From assembly GCA_036346275.1 (NCBI GenBank), contig JAYEVK010000094.1:62001-126000 (forward strand): a stretch of 64,000 nucleotides of DNA, in the 5' to 3' direction. The position numbers were made by a program, and so were the translations under genes. The DNA comes from Otatea glauca (taxonomy: Eukaryota > Streptophyta > Magnoliopsida > Poales > Poaceae). The first letter of the stretch is position 1. Every line of letters starts with the position of its first letter. Shown in pieces: positions 38,017-49,742 of this stretch. The notes below the pieces were generated by a model. It was not told the DNA's origin. It saw nothing but the letters and a program-made list of their open reading frames with translations, and did not search any database.

Positions 38017-41000
38017 TGTCGGGACCCGAATATCCAAATTCGGACTCTCTGTGTATATTGCACTAGTTCAGGATCACGCTAGTGCACACAGGCTCAACAT
38101 AGATGAATATCATAATCATACACAGCGAAAACATAATAAAAAACATCATATATTAAATATTAACCTGTTGAATGACCTTACGATCAAATTTATATGATTA
38201 TGCCTCGCAAGGCTAAACAACAAATTAAACTGCAGCAGAATGAAAACGTAGATAAACCCCTCAGTATACTACAGGCAACTGACAAAGCTCGCCCCTAAAT
38301 ATTCGTCTCCTCTTGGAACACCTTCTCCATAGCTGGTGTAGACTCCTCACTGGTGATGTTGATATTGGCAAGGGTGAGTACTTAAAGCACTCAACAAGTT
38401 GTGCATAGAATGCATTTCTAACATAACTATATGCAAAGCTTATTCTAAAGGAAAATGTTAAGATGGCTATTTTGCAATAAAGCGGCATTTATGAACGAGT
38501 ACAGTAAGTACATTGTAAAGATAGTAAAACAAATAACATTAAATAGTAATTTTAGCATTTCAGGTAAACCAAATTATCCAATCTAAGTCAAGTTCCAACT
38601 TTCAATAATAGCATCCAACATTCCCATCTAAGTTTTTATTTAATAAAATCTAACCCTTGATTGTAATCCCTGAGCATTGCTCAATATCGCGGCACAACTA
38701 TACGAATAGATTTTATACTCTACAGAGGTTATGCACTTTAACCACACGACATAACCATACACCACAAAGACGAGTGATCATGACAAAAACCTTTCGAAAA
38801 CCTTTATACTAACATTGACCCTCCTGGTAAGCCATACACTACACCTTCCCTGAGTGGAGGAGAATGATAGGACCGATAAAGCGTTGATTGATGTGTAATG
38901 ACACATCCTCCGCTATAACCACACTTTCATGTATGCATGCTTCTGTGTAATTATCCACCTGAGGAATCATATATCAAGATATCGGTAATCCTAATTAGTT
39001 AGATCTGTCACATTCCAGATCTTGTGGTTGCATGATTAACTCATTGCAAAATCTCGCAAGGTTAAGTCCTTAATTGACTAGGCAAGACTTTCACAAACTG
39101 TGGGATATAGATTCCAGGGGATCCTCAGGAAAGGCCCAAGATGAAGGCCTAGAAGATATGCTTCACATCAAGCTTCTTAACCGTACGAAATGGGATATAT
39201 CATAACGGAAGTTGAACTTGTGTTTAGAAATGATAGATATAGTTGTAATCCGAGTCGTTAGAAGGATAGATAAAGATGTAAACTCTGTCCTATAACCGAC
39301 TAGAATCTTGTAACCGATCGGAATCTCTTATCCGATCGGGACTCTGTAAGCCGCCCCACCCCCGCTACATAAGGGAGAGGGCGGGCAACAACAGGGGGAT
39401 CCGATCATCCAAGCATAGAGCAATCAAGCCATAGAGCATAGAACACCTCATATCGCCCAGAGCATATTATGCTTTGAGCAACCCCGGATCCAAGAGATCC
39501 ATATAATCCCAGCACACAGGATTAGGGTATTATCTCCTTCGCGAGAGTCTGAACCTGTATAAACCCCTAGTCTTGTGTGACCTTCGAGTTTGAGATCGAG
39601 CGCCTACCCCATAAATTCATTGCCGACTACAAAAGTCGACACAAACCCTCTACCATTCCTAGCCCACCTTGGCACATTACTCCTTGCCACTTGCCTCAAC
39701 CCAAATTATTTACCACCCTAGTTGATTACCATGCACCACGTGCCATCAACAAGTCAACATTGTTTCGTGACATACGTCATTACAACTCAACATCATTGTG
39801 TGACAGCACCCGGCACACCTTTCATAAACATATTTTATATTCCATTAATCAAGATTCACTTTTGATATTGTAAAGACATGAGGTATACGTTGCATGGCTA
39901 AGCTAGCTAAACACGGTCTAACCAACGCATGTTGATTGCTAATATTAACCAACTAATATTGCTAATATTAACTACTTAATATTAAATCATGGCATATAAG
40001 TGACAAGGTATAGGGTATAAATCAATTGGACTGATTAACTAAATCCCAATCTATTTTGAAGCAGTTGTACACATAAAATAATATGCAATAATGTAAATCA
40101 ATATAGCATTTTTCGTAAACTGGGTTCAATATGGTCAAAGTACAACTTGCCTTGGAAAAAGTCCCATTCTTGCTTTGAAATTTGATCTTGGGTCGACGGA
40201 TCCTCCTCTGAAGCGGCGCACAATTCAACATCTACGCGAATCGAAAGAAAACACCAAGTAAATACCAAAACAAAGAGAAAATAAACTTCAGAAATTAAAT
40301 AAAATTCACCATTAAATAGATCTCAATTTTACAAATTTCTAAAAATTTGAATCACCTCAATCGAAGCTCGTATGCGAAAGTTATAGCTACTCAAAGTTGA
40401 ATAAATTCTGAAAAATAGAAAATCTGAAATAAACCGAATTATTTTTCTATTGAAAAATACCAATTATTGCGCAATCGCTGACGTCACAACCACCCATACC
40501 AATAATGTACCGACACGTCGTCTCGGTCCATGGACCCGGTCCACGGTTTGGATCTGGTCCACCGTGGACCCGGTTCACGTTCCTTCGAAGACCGGGCCGA
40601 CACACGGCTCACCACGATTGGTTGTGGCACCGCCCACGACACCCTCCCCGATGGTTGATGCGTGGCAGAATCAGGATCGCACGCGGGAAATCTAATGGCC
40701 ACAGGCGACAGCAATGACGACGGCTACGTGGCCTAATCTGGATCGCTCACGTGAGATCGAACGGACACGAACCTACGAACGACACAGTGGCGAGGTCGGC
40801 GGCGCAACCCACCGGACGCGAGGAAGACGACAATTGCACCGGCGCTTCGATGATGGAACGGCGAGGATTCTTCACAGGTCCGATGCGGCGCGACATGGGG
40901 ATCCCAGATCCAGAACTCAAGTGGCGAAGCACGGTTAAACGGCGACGATCCTAAGCAAAACTACGGCGGCACAAACACAATCTTCGGCGAACTCCCGTGC

Positions 41001-41698
41001 GGCGAAGACGGCGATTTCAATGACGATTCTTGGACCAGCAGACGCGGCGTTCAACAAGGAACGTCGGGCTAGCACGCACGGTATTTATAGCACTGGGATG
41101 CGAACCGTACACGGACGCCAAAGTTCGCGTGGCGACGAAAACGTGCAAAACCCGGACTCCAGCGGCGGCTCGGACTAGGCCTCATACCCACCGTCCACGT
41201 GCCCGATCAACGGCGCGATCTCTGATGATGTGGCGCAATCCAAACCGGTCTCAAAATCCGACGAATACAATTGCTAGGGTTTCTTAAACGCTATCGACCG
41301 TTGGATAACGATCCAACGGTCCACGACCACGCTTCTAGAACATGGGCCAAGCGCACACAGTTTATGGGCTCAGCCCAATACTGTTCATTGGATTTTCACG
41401 GGTTTCCCTCTTAAAATAATTACAGAAATTTATTTAATTATTTTTAGGCAACAAAAATAACAGGAAAAATCTGAGAAAAATCTCCAAAATACTTTGAGAT
41501 ATTTTGAACTTGAATAAAATAGTTTTCGCAAAACTTTATATTAACTTTGTCTATATTTAATTAATTTTCCCAAAAGATCAATATACATAATTTGAAATTA
41601 ATTCAAATGAATTCCAGAAAAAACTAATAAATTCTAAAAATCATGAAATGCACAAATAACATTAAAACAATATTTACAACAAATTTAGGGATGTTACA
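38017..41698. mobile_element. Long LTR unit, probably a solo LTR of a gypsy element
   Basis: Begins TGTCGGGACCCG and ends GGGATGTTACA (TG...CA). Perfect 5-bp duplications GAGAG flank it (38012-38016 and 41699-41703). I see no second copy of the ends inside and no gag or pol reading frame, so a solo LTR of about 3.1 kb is likely once the nested LTR is removed. That length fits the long-LTR gypsy families of rice (RIRE3/RIRE8 type), which is inference. Inside, 40450-41290 is GC-rich. Confidence 0.8.
39099..39641 (+). mobile_element. Nested gypsy solo LTR, 543 bp
   Basis: TGTGGGATATAG...AGTCGACA with perfect 5-bp duplications CAAAC (39094-39098 and 39642-39646), inserted in the longer LTR. It contains a typical promoter-R region (CTACATAAGGGAGAGG, later ACCTGTATAAACC). 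Confidence 0.88.
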
Positions 41699-42018
41699 GA
41701 GAGTGTGTTTTGGGGATTTTTGTACTGAATCTTTTTTTCAAGTTCGATATGCCATTGTATTGGAGCGCAGTAGATCCCTGTCACAGTCGAGAAGATTTCG
41801 TATTTATAATTTCTTTCGGATAAAAACTTAACTTGAAAAAAAACTAGAGAAAAATTCAAACTTTCTACATGTTGAGTTTGCGAAACCGGAAGCGCGGCGT
41901 TGACAGTACAATGGGCGCCGCCAATCATGCACCGGACAAGCAGCAAGCCACACCGGCCCGCTCATTGCTCTACGGTGCCACCACCCGGCTGGCCGGCCGG
42001 ACGGCCCATGACCACCAC

Positions 42019-42419
42019 CAAGGTTAACAAAATCGTGGTAAACCGCTCGGTTTTCGCGGTTTTCTACCGCACCGCTCCGGTTCGAAAACAGAAACCGAGT
42101 AGTTTACCAGTGGAATTTAAAAAATCAAAAAAATTATAAAATCTTATGCGATGAAAACCGCTCGAAAACTGTTAAAAAACCGCGGTTTTCGCAAAAAAAA
42201 TCGTTTTTTAAGAACGTTCAATTGGTCGGCTGCCGCGGTAAACCGCGAAAACCGAGGAGTTTTCGTCAAAAACCGCGGTTTTCACGAATAGATTTGATCA
42301 AAATTCGAATTTTTGAATTTGCAAACCGTTCGATTTTTCGCGGTTTTCGAACGATTTTTCGCGAAAACCGCTACCATTGAGTTAGCGTTTTCGACTTGGA
42401 CACAAAATTGTGAACCCTG
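42019..42419. mobile_element. Non-autonomous hAT element, 401 bp (hAT-5)
   Basis: Ends CAAGGTTAACAAAATC and, from the right, CAGGGTTCACAATTTT. Flanking 8-mers ACCACCAC and ACCACCGC match 7 of 8. Dense in GCGGTTTTCG and CGAAAACCGC. Same terminal family as hAT-1 and hAT-3. Confidence 0.85.
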
Positions 42420-44350
42420 ACCACCGCCACCCATGTCGAGTGGACGACAAGTTGCCCCGCACGCATCTCCAATTCTGCACACTACGTACGTAACGCAAGT
42501 CTAGCTGCACTGCAACCTACCTAAGGCTAGCTAAGCTTTGATGGATCGAAGCTTTTGCAGTATTGTGTCGTCTCACGACGACTCAGAGATGTAGAGTCAG
42601 GCTGTGAGTGGGTCCCTCCGCCTCAATTGGACCTGCCAGTGGGCCCAGCCGCAGACGACAAGGCCAATGAGCGCGAGCTATTCATCACTAGCTCCTCAAG
42701 TCAAGTGGCTGGCAAATCCAGTCTCCCCCGTCCCCACCGCGACCCGGATTTTCTGCCCGTGGGCGTGGGGAGGGAATATGTCCTTACCGGGTGGTCCGCC
42801 GTTGAAAGCATTTTCAGATCCGTGCCCGTATTTAGTACTAGTATGAAGCAGTACCAAATCGTATTTTGCACATACTTACTTTGTTAAAGCTTGCAAGTTT
42901 TCTGGTTAAGAAGCTAGGTCACGTGTCCTCTCTCCCCAAAGGCCTAAAAAACCAAATTATGTTTAGGTTTTTTTAACTATTTTTTTACGAAAGGAACCTT
43001 TCGATTTAACGAAATCGTGGATCCTTCGTGAAAAGATCCTAAATAAATATAGAAAAAACGCATAATTACGTTTAGATCATTTCAATCATTTTTTATGAAA
43101 TGAACTTTTTCGTTCTAGCAAAATCGTGGATGCTTCGTGAAAAGACCCTAAATAAATGCTAAAAACAAAGAACGTAATTACGTTTATATTATTTGAACCG
43201 TTTTCATTCGTTTTCTTGATTTGTTCGCGTGGGAAGCAAGGATCGTTGCCGCTCATCTAGTATACCATACACATACCTGAAAAACCTCACCGCCACGTTG
43301 AAATTCTCTCACTGCCTCATCAGAAACCTCGCCACTGTCAGAACCCCGACGGCCACGCCACGCCATCATCACCAAAAACCTCTCGCCAATCCCCTATCTC
43401 TCGCTCTTCCCTCTCCGACTTCAACCAGGCGCCGGATTCGGTTGTTGCGCCGTGGACAGTGCAATGGTGAGGGAGGAACGGCGCGTTAAGGGGATGATCG
43501 GGTGCGGCGTCGACGACCGAGATGGGCATGGCCGGTTGCAGAGAGGGAGAGTGATTTTAGAAAATAGGAATGCCAAAGAAATGCAAGGAAGCGGTAGAGA
43601 CGAGCGCTAATCTTAAAGCAAGCTGAGACGTGGACGTGAGGACATGTCCCTATGGGCAAACATGAGATGAGATGCATGTACGTACGGTCGCGTCGGTAGA
43701 TCGTGCGACGGACGACTCGATACTCAGATATGTCCTCGCCCAGGCCCAGCGATGGTGGCAGAGGCAGACTACTAATGCATGCGTTGGTGGTTTCTCTGTA
43801 GAATTAGTTTTTGGAACGACCAGAGGCGACATGGGATCCAATACCGATAATCGGCACGTACCGCTACAACTGTACATTCAGGAGACTTAAATCATAGATA
43901 CTACTGGAGGACGCAGAATCATAATAGTCGTCGGTACTGACGGGAAGGAGAGTAGGTAAATGGCATTACTGCTATTTTGTGACTTGTGTGCGCCAAGGTG
44001 GGTGTCAGAAATTAAGGGCCGTGGAAGAACAGCACGCTAGCTAGTACTGGCTGCTAGTGTCCCCTTCCCGGATCGGTGAGAATCCTCAACTTATATCTGA
44101 AATCAACGTTTTTCTAGTTTTTTGACAAACTTTTTTTAAAAAAATTAGTCCTCTTTTCAATTGTAGAATCTTCGGTGGGTTGCTGAGATCCCAGGTGTTT
44201 TCGTAGTACTGGAGTATAAAAGATGACACCTTTCGGTGTTTACGCGATCGAGGATGTTGCTATTTGTGCAATTACATTTTAAAAGAGATCAAATTTGTAA
44301 ATAAAAAAAAGTTACATATAGAGCTAGATAAGTGATGAACTCCTTATATC
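42420..44350. other. Intergenic, with a tandem repeat
   Basis: Contains the tandem repeat at 42951-43210. The ORFs at 42555-42887 and 43229-43489 match nothing I recognise and are probably chance frames in a moderately GC-rich stretch. Confidence 0.35.
42951..43210. repeat. Tandem repeat of about 104 bp, 2.4 copies
   Basis: Units near 42951-43051 and 43052-43155 plus a partial third. Each contains AATTAYGTTTAG, AAATCGTGGAT.CTTCGTG and CCTAAATAAAT. Confidence 0.8.
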
Positions 44351-45524
44351 TTGGGGTGGGCATTCGGTTAATTCGATTTTTTTGGTTCATTTTTTTTATT
44401 TTTGAATATTTTGGTTTTTGGATTTTGCTAACCGAACCGAATTAACCGAACCAAAGCGGTTTGGTTAATTCGGTTTTCGGTTTAACCGAAATTCCCTGAA
44501 CCTAAAGCACGGGTACTCGCCAGACGCTAGGTACTGACGAAATTTGTGTGTAGATTTGTTGTCTTGTTGATCTACGTTTTGGTCTAGATGCAAAAGATTT
44601 GGGTAGAAAAGTTGTAGGGAACTTACTGTGTTTTGTTACCACCCAGTATTTGTGATCCATTTGGTCAAATGAGGTTCTAGAGAAAACTAAAGTTGCTGAA
44701 ACTTCGTGAAGGCACTGGTAAGTGCATAATTGGAAACCTTAATCTGTGAGAACTAAAACAAGATACATCAGGAGAGATCAAATTCATTCACGATACATCA
44801 TGCAGCAGCAAATACTTGTTTACGCGGAAGGCGAGTGCACCTGTGCGGTGGTCGTACGCCTCCAGCTCGTCGCCCAAGCTAGAAGAGCGTTGTCTTCCGC
44901 ACCGTGAGCTCCCTATCCTCATCGCCATTCACGGCCATCACGCGGCAGCAGTGCATCGGGAACGACCCATCGACAAGGATCTCGACAAAGGCAGGGGCGA
45001 GCAGGTCAACAAGGACGGCGGCGGCGTCGAAGCCCGCACAAAGAATGGAGGAGCGACGGACGGAGAAGAGCACCAAAGCCCGCGCCGAAGATGGAGGAGC
45101 TCGTCCGTTGTGGCTCCGCCCTACTGTGCCATGCCACCATGTAAGGGACTGGAGAGCCTGGAGAGATAGGAGAGGGGAGGGATCCGGGGGAGACTCAGAG
45201 AGATCTGGTTATCTGGAGGAGGATTTGAAGGAGAAACAAGAGAGATTTGGTGAAGAGGAGAAGAATTGGGAATTGGGGATCCTGTCTCAGCGTGAGGACT
45301 GTGGAACCGGAGGAGGGAGATCGGGCCATCGGGGAGGTGGATTAGGATTTTGTGGAACGTGATTAGCTGATCGGTTTTTCGGTGATTTCGGTTTTTGGAA
45401 CAAAGCAATGAAACCGAAACCCGAAAACCAAATAGCAGCAAAATAAAAACTGAACCGAAAAAATCGAAATAATCGGTTAATTCTGTTCGATTTTTTGGTT
45501 TCGGTTTTTTTATGCCCACCCCTA
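44351..45524. mobile_element. Non-autonomous hAT element, 1.17 kb, with GC-rich interior (hAT-6)
   Basis: Ends TTGGGGTGGGCATTCGG and, from the right, TAGGGGTGGGCATAAAA. Flanking 8-mers CTTATATC and CATATATC match 7 of 8. Sub-terminal arms are rich in TTCGGTTTTCGG and AACCGAA. The centre (about 44800-45360) is GC-rich and, on the minus strand, reads like part of a protein (DLLAPAFVEILVDGSFPMHC), perhaps captured host exon. Confidence 0.85.
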
Positions 45525-45724
45525 CATATATCTGAGCTGAACTGCATGCTGTACCATTTCAGTTCAGCTTTTAGCGAAAGCAAGATCGAACTACGTACTT
45601 ACTATAAGCTCACTAATGTCCATTTGATCTTATCCCCTTGCAGAAGCCAAATGAAATAGTAGTAGCACTGATCAGCAGCACCGCTCTTGTTGCCTAGCAA
45701 CATTTCGTCGTATTCTGTTTCGAA

Positions 45725-46540
45725 CCAGGGTCGCGTGCTGCGTTCTGCTATATGAAATTTAGTTGCGCGACGCTGTTTCGTGTAAAATTTGGTCAGATGA
45801 TTATTTATGAAAAATACAGGTCTAAGGACGTAAATGTGAATTCTTTTTTTCTCTCTCTAAGGTTTTCTAAAAAATACACTAGCTAGGAGTCATGGACCAA
45901 TTTTTGGCACTACAGGTCATCTCTGTGTGATACGTAACCGCTAGGAGTCATTGTCGAATATGTGAAAACGCGGTTTTTTGTGCATAATTTCGGTTTTCTC
46001 AGGTTTTTTTCTAAAAAAATAGACTGTTAGGAGCCATCAGTGAATCTGCGGATTGCTAAGAGCCGTCGGTGAATCTGTAGAACCGCGGGTTTCCTTTTCT
46101 CAGGGGGAAACCGATGCGAACATGTGTTTTTTTTTCATAATTTCGGTTTTATTGGGTTCTTTATTTGAAAAACGGGTTGCTAGGAGGCGTCATCGAATCT
46201 GTAGACTGCTATGAGCCGTTGATGAATTTGCCATAGAAGGGTATAAACGTAATTTTGTTTTGTAGGTCAATTCAACCAAAAAAACGTTTTTTGGGACCTA
46301 AAAAGATTTCGTTTTTTCTGGGTCTATTATGTTAAAAAATGAAGTGGGATCTGAATGTAAACTATAAAGGATCTAAATGTAATTTAATTTTTTCCTGTTT
46401 TATTATGTTAAAAAACAGACAGAAGGATCTGAACGTAATTTCAAATTTTCAAGAGAGCCTTTCCGCGCGAAATCTGAGGTGGCACGCCCGGTTGGCCACG
46501 GATTCCACCCATTTTAATATAAAAATATATATTCTCCGTG
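45725..46540 (-). repeat. Dispersed repeat copy 2, possibly Helitron-like
   Basis: Related to 26380-27036 in the same order and orientation, including GCTAGGAGTCAT, GGACCTAAAAAG and a closing TAATTTCAAATTTTC block, then GGTGGCACGCCCGG and an A/T-rich end. Confidence 0.4.
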
Positions 46541-46627
46541 ATGTGATGTCTGGTGAGGCACCAGTCAATGTCGATTAATTGGTTAAATGAGGACAGAAAC
46601 AATGCACAATGAACTGGAATATGCTAA

Positions 46628-46870
46628 GGGTGTGTTTGGTTGTCTGCATAATAATAGTCTGTCCCGTATGAGCTATATAGGCTAGTCTTAGACTGCATGA
46701 GTGGATACAAGTTGAGTTGTTTGGTAATTCTGTATTTCTCTATCCTGCATAAGTGGGTGCAATTGCATCCACCTGGTCTGAATGAACAGGAAACCAAACA
46801 CGTGTCTAACAGATACAGTTGCATCCACTTATACGATACAGGCACCATGTTAGCAACCAAACACACCCCC
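46628..46870. mobile_element. Tourist-type MITE, 243 bp
   Basis: Inverted ends GGGTGTGTTTGGTTG and GGGGGTGTGTTTGGTTG, with TAA on both sides (46625-46627 and 46871-46873), typical of PIF/Harbinger derivatives. Confidence 0.85.
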
Positions 46871-46873
46871 TAA

Positions 46874-47806
46874 GAGATCGATATGTGTACGTACAGTAGA
46901 ACATGTCATGCAGATCAGCAGATGCATCTGCATGTCTCCCAAGCTAGCTTAACATGCTCATGGTTATGGTTAACAGATGTTCAGATGCTTATTCCTTCCT
47001 CCTGTAGCTTTCAATGCATGTGTAGATGAGGAAATAAGTTGGTGACCCACATACACACTTGCATTATGCCCAAGCTAGCTTGAACACCACTGTGGTGAGT
47101 TTACAGATGGCGTAATTTTTGAGTAACTTTGCCTATAAATATAAAGAGTATTTTATATTTCAATACAAAATCAATATGATATTTTCTCTATATCCCTAAT
47201 TAATATACAACTGAACTCTACATGATTACGTTAAAAATAGTGCTTAGATATAATAATTACAAATATTTTAGTCATGCTTAATATCTTCCTTGCCTATGTA
47301 AAGTTGTAAACGGAAGAAATATGATTTGCATTAAATTTGAATGGAGGGTGTATCCAGCAGCTGCTAGCTAGCATTACTACGAGTCTACGACTAGTAGTAC
47401 GTTGGAGGTAGGAAACAATAAATGGGAAATGGGAAAAAGGTATCCAAACCAGGCCCATATCGATCGAATATGGAGTAATTGTCCTAGGCAGCGATAAAGT
47501 CTTAAAGAGTCAGCAGAGGGTGCGTAGCTAGTTGTACTGCCAGACTGCCAGTAGCTCTCAGAGCCGAAGCAGGCACCGGAACTGCAAAAATGTAGACTAG
47601 CTTCTCCTCACCCCAGAGTCAACCTGATCCATGGACACTACTGTAAAAATGTAGACTTGAGTGCGCGCCCAAGAAATAACGGAGTAATTCAACTGCGTGT
47701 AGATAGCTAGGTTCGTGCGCCCAACTGCCAACAACCTACAGGCTACAGCTAGTACGTTCAAGCTAGCCAGGCCAATATAAACATGCACATGAAAACGGCT
47801 CACACC
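46874..47806. other. Unassigned AT-rich spacer
   Basis: No gene or bounded element recognised. Confidence 0.35.
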
Positions 47807-48158
47807 AAAGTTCAAAATTTGCGGCGAAATTTTAAAAATCCCAGTCGAGATTTCGGATTTCGGTCGGGTACGAGATTCTAAATTCCGGCGAAATGAAAAT
47901 AAAAATAAAAATTATCACGGATAGTTTTTGGCTAAAAAACCGTCTGTGATGTGATCATGAGGTATTTTGACCGTATATTAAGTTTTTTGGGCCGAGATTT
48001 TGGTCATTTTTGCCGAGATCTCGGAAATTCATGTCCAAAAAAGTCCGATTTGAAATTTGCTTTTGAGATTTCGTCTAATATTCTAAGATCTCTTCGAAAT
48101 TTTAGATTTCGATCACCTCCGAGATGTGATCCGAAACCGACCGAAATTTGAAACCTTT
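47807..48158. mobile_element. Non-autonomous hAT element, 352 bp (hAT-7)
   Basis: Perfect 8-mers GCTCACAC at 47799-47806 and 48159-48166. Ends CAAAGTTCAAAATTTG and, from the right, AAAGGTTTCAAATTTC; the end may shift by one base. Interior words CGAGATTTCGG and CCGAAAT. Confidence 0.85.
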
Positions 48159-48438
48159 GCTCACACTATAGACGTGTAAACGGCTCCCCGTTTAAGGCTC
48201 AAGTCAGGAATCGTACTGAAAACAGTTCAATTCCCGTGTTACAACCAGGCCTTCGCAGTGTACTTTGCAGGAGATGTTGCTGGCTTGCTGCTAGTGTTAG
48301 CTAGCTAGCTGCATGCCTGCCTGCCCTTGCAAGCTATAATGAAGAATCGAAGTGGATGTCTGGTTAATCGATCTGACATATACGGGTGACTGGCAGGTGG
48401 GCTACACCATACCAGTCGGGTCGACCGTGACGACGCAA

Positions 48439-49241
48439 GATTTTTTTTTTTGTTATAGCCCTTCGGTTCATTTTATTTTGAGAAATAACCATGTTGGTGA
48501 CGAAATTATGAAAGTAGCAAAGGGATGAATTTTTTTTGCATTTTCAGCGGTCTAGAAACGTGGCATATTTTTTTTTTGCAAAATTTCCAGCGTTATGGCT
48601 CCGCCGGATTCTTAAGCAGGTGCATAGAATTTCAGCGATCCCAGACGGCTGGAAAAGCCGGGCCGAGCCGAACTGCTGGTATGCTTAGCTAGCTAGCTAG
48701 TAACTGAGTTTGCGAGCTTTGTTGTGCAATAGCAGTGAGCTTCTTTCATGCTTGGTGCTGTTATGTGATGTGGACAACAAATAATAGCTTGTTATGTTAC
48801 ATCAGATAGATTAGGAGGAGGGTATGTAAATCTCTTGGGTTTGCTTTGTTCGGTGTGCTAATTCACTGTAGTCCTGGCAATTCCAGCTGTCTGAGACCGC
48901 TGGAATTCTACGCGCTCGACGTGGTACACACGCGAAAGAATCCAGCGGAGCCACGGCATTGGAAATTTTGTGCAAAAAAAATATGATGCGGTTCTAGACC
49001 GCTGGAAATGCAAAAAAAAAAAACCCTCTGCAACCGCTGGAAATTGAACAACTTATTCCGTGCCAAAAAATATCAAACAATTTTTCAGCGATTCCGACCA
49101 CAGGAAACAACAAAAAAAAAATTCAGCGCTTTCAAACCGCTGAAATTGGCTGGATGGGGTACTTCCGCAATTTCGTCGCCAACATGGTTATTTATCGAAA
49201 TAAAATTAGCCCAAGGACTATAACGGCAAAAAAGAAAAATC
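48439..49241. mobile_element. Mutator-like element, 803 bp
   Basis: Perfect 9-bp duplications ACGACGCAA (48430-48438 and 49242-49250). Inverted arms begin GATTTTTTTTTTTG and GATTTTTCTTTTTTG and continue through ATAACCATGTTGG.GACGAAATT, over 100 bp. CAGCGGTCTAGA and CCGCTGGAAAT words recur inside. Confidence 0.92.
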
Positions 49242-49742
49242 ACGACGCAATGCTGGGGGGCCACACGACAGCCGGCCGGCCTGAGATCATCGGTACTTGC
49301 TGATTAGATCTGTCGTTGCAGTGTAGGCTCTGTTGTGCTTGGATGCATGCACGTCTTACTCTGCGGATAAAAAGGTAGCAGCTAGCTAGCTGGTAGTTAA
49401 CAGTGTTGCTACGTACGGACGAGCGTGATACTGTGCGTGCATGGTACGATGGTAGGGCTTATTACGACTTTTTTACAATCGAGCAATGTAATCTCTGATT
49501 CACTGACACCCTGTTTAGTTTGCAGAATTAAGCTTGGAACTGGAGAATTGGAATTGGATCTCTAGACTCTAGAGTACATGTTGTTTGAATACACCTTTGG
49601 GATTTGGATTATGTGAATTGTTGTTCGGATACCTTTCGAATTGGAGCCAATTTCCATCTGAGTTGGAGCATAGCTGAAATAGACCTCTGATGATTCAGAG
49701 CTTGTTGCCTCCGAATCGGGTGAAATTAATTGGACTCATGAC

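Noticed and set aside
40450..41287. Several GC-rich frames inside the long LTR
   Set aside because: No similarity recognised; these are chance frames in LTR sequence.
44816..45362. Overlapping plus-strand frames in hAT-6
   Set aside because: No recognisable product; kept only as possible captured sequence on the other strand.
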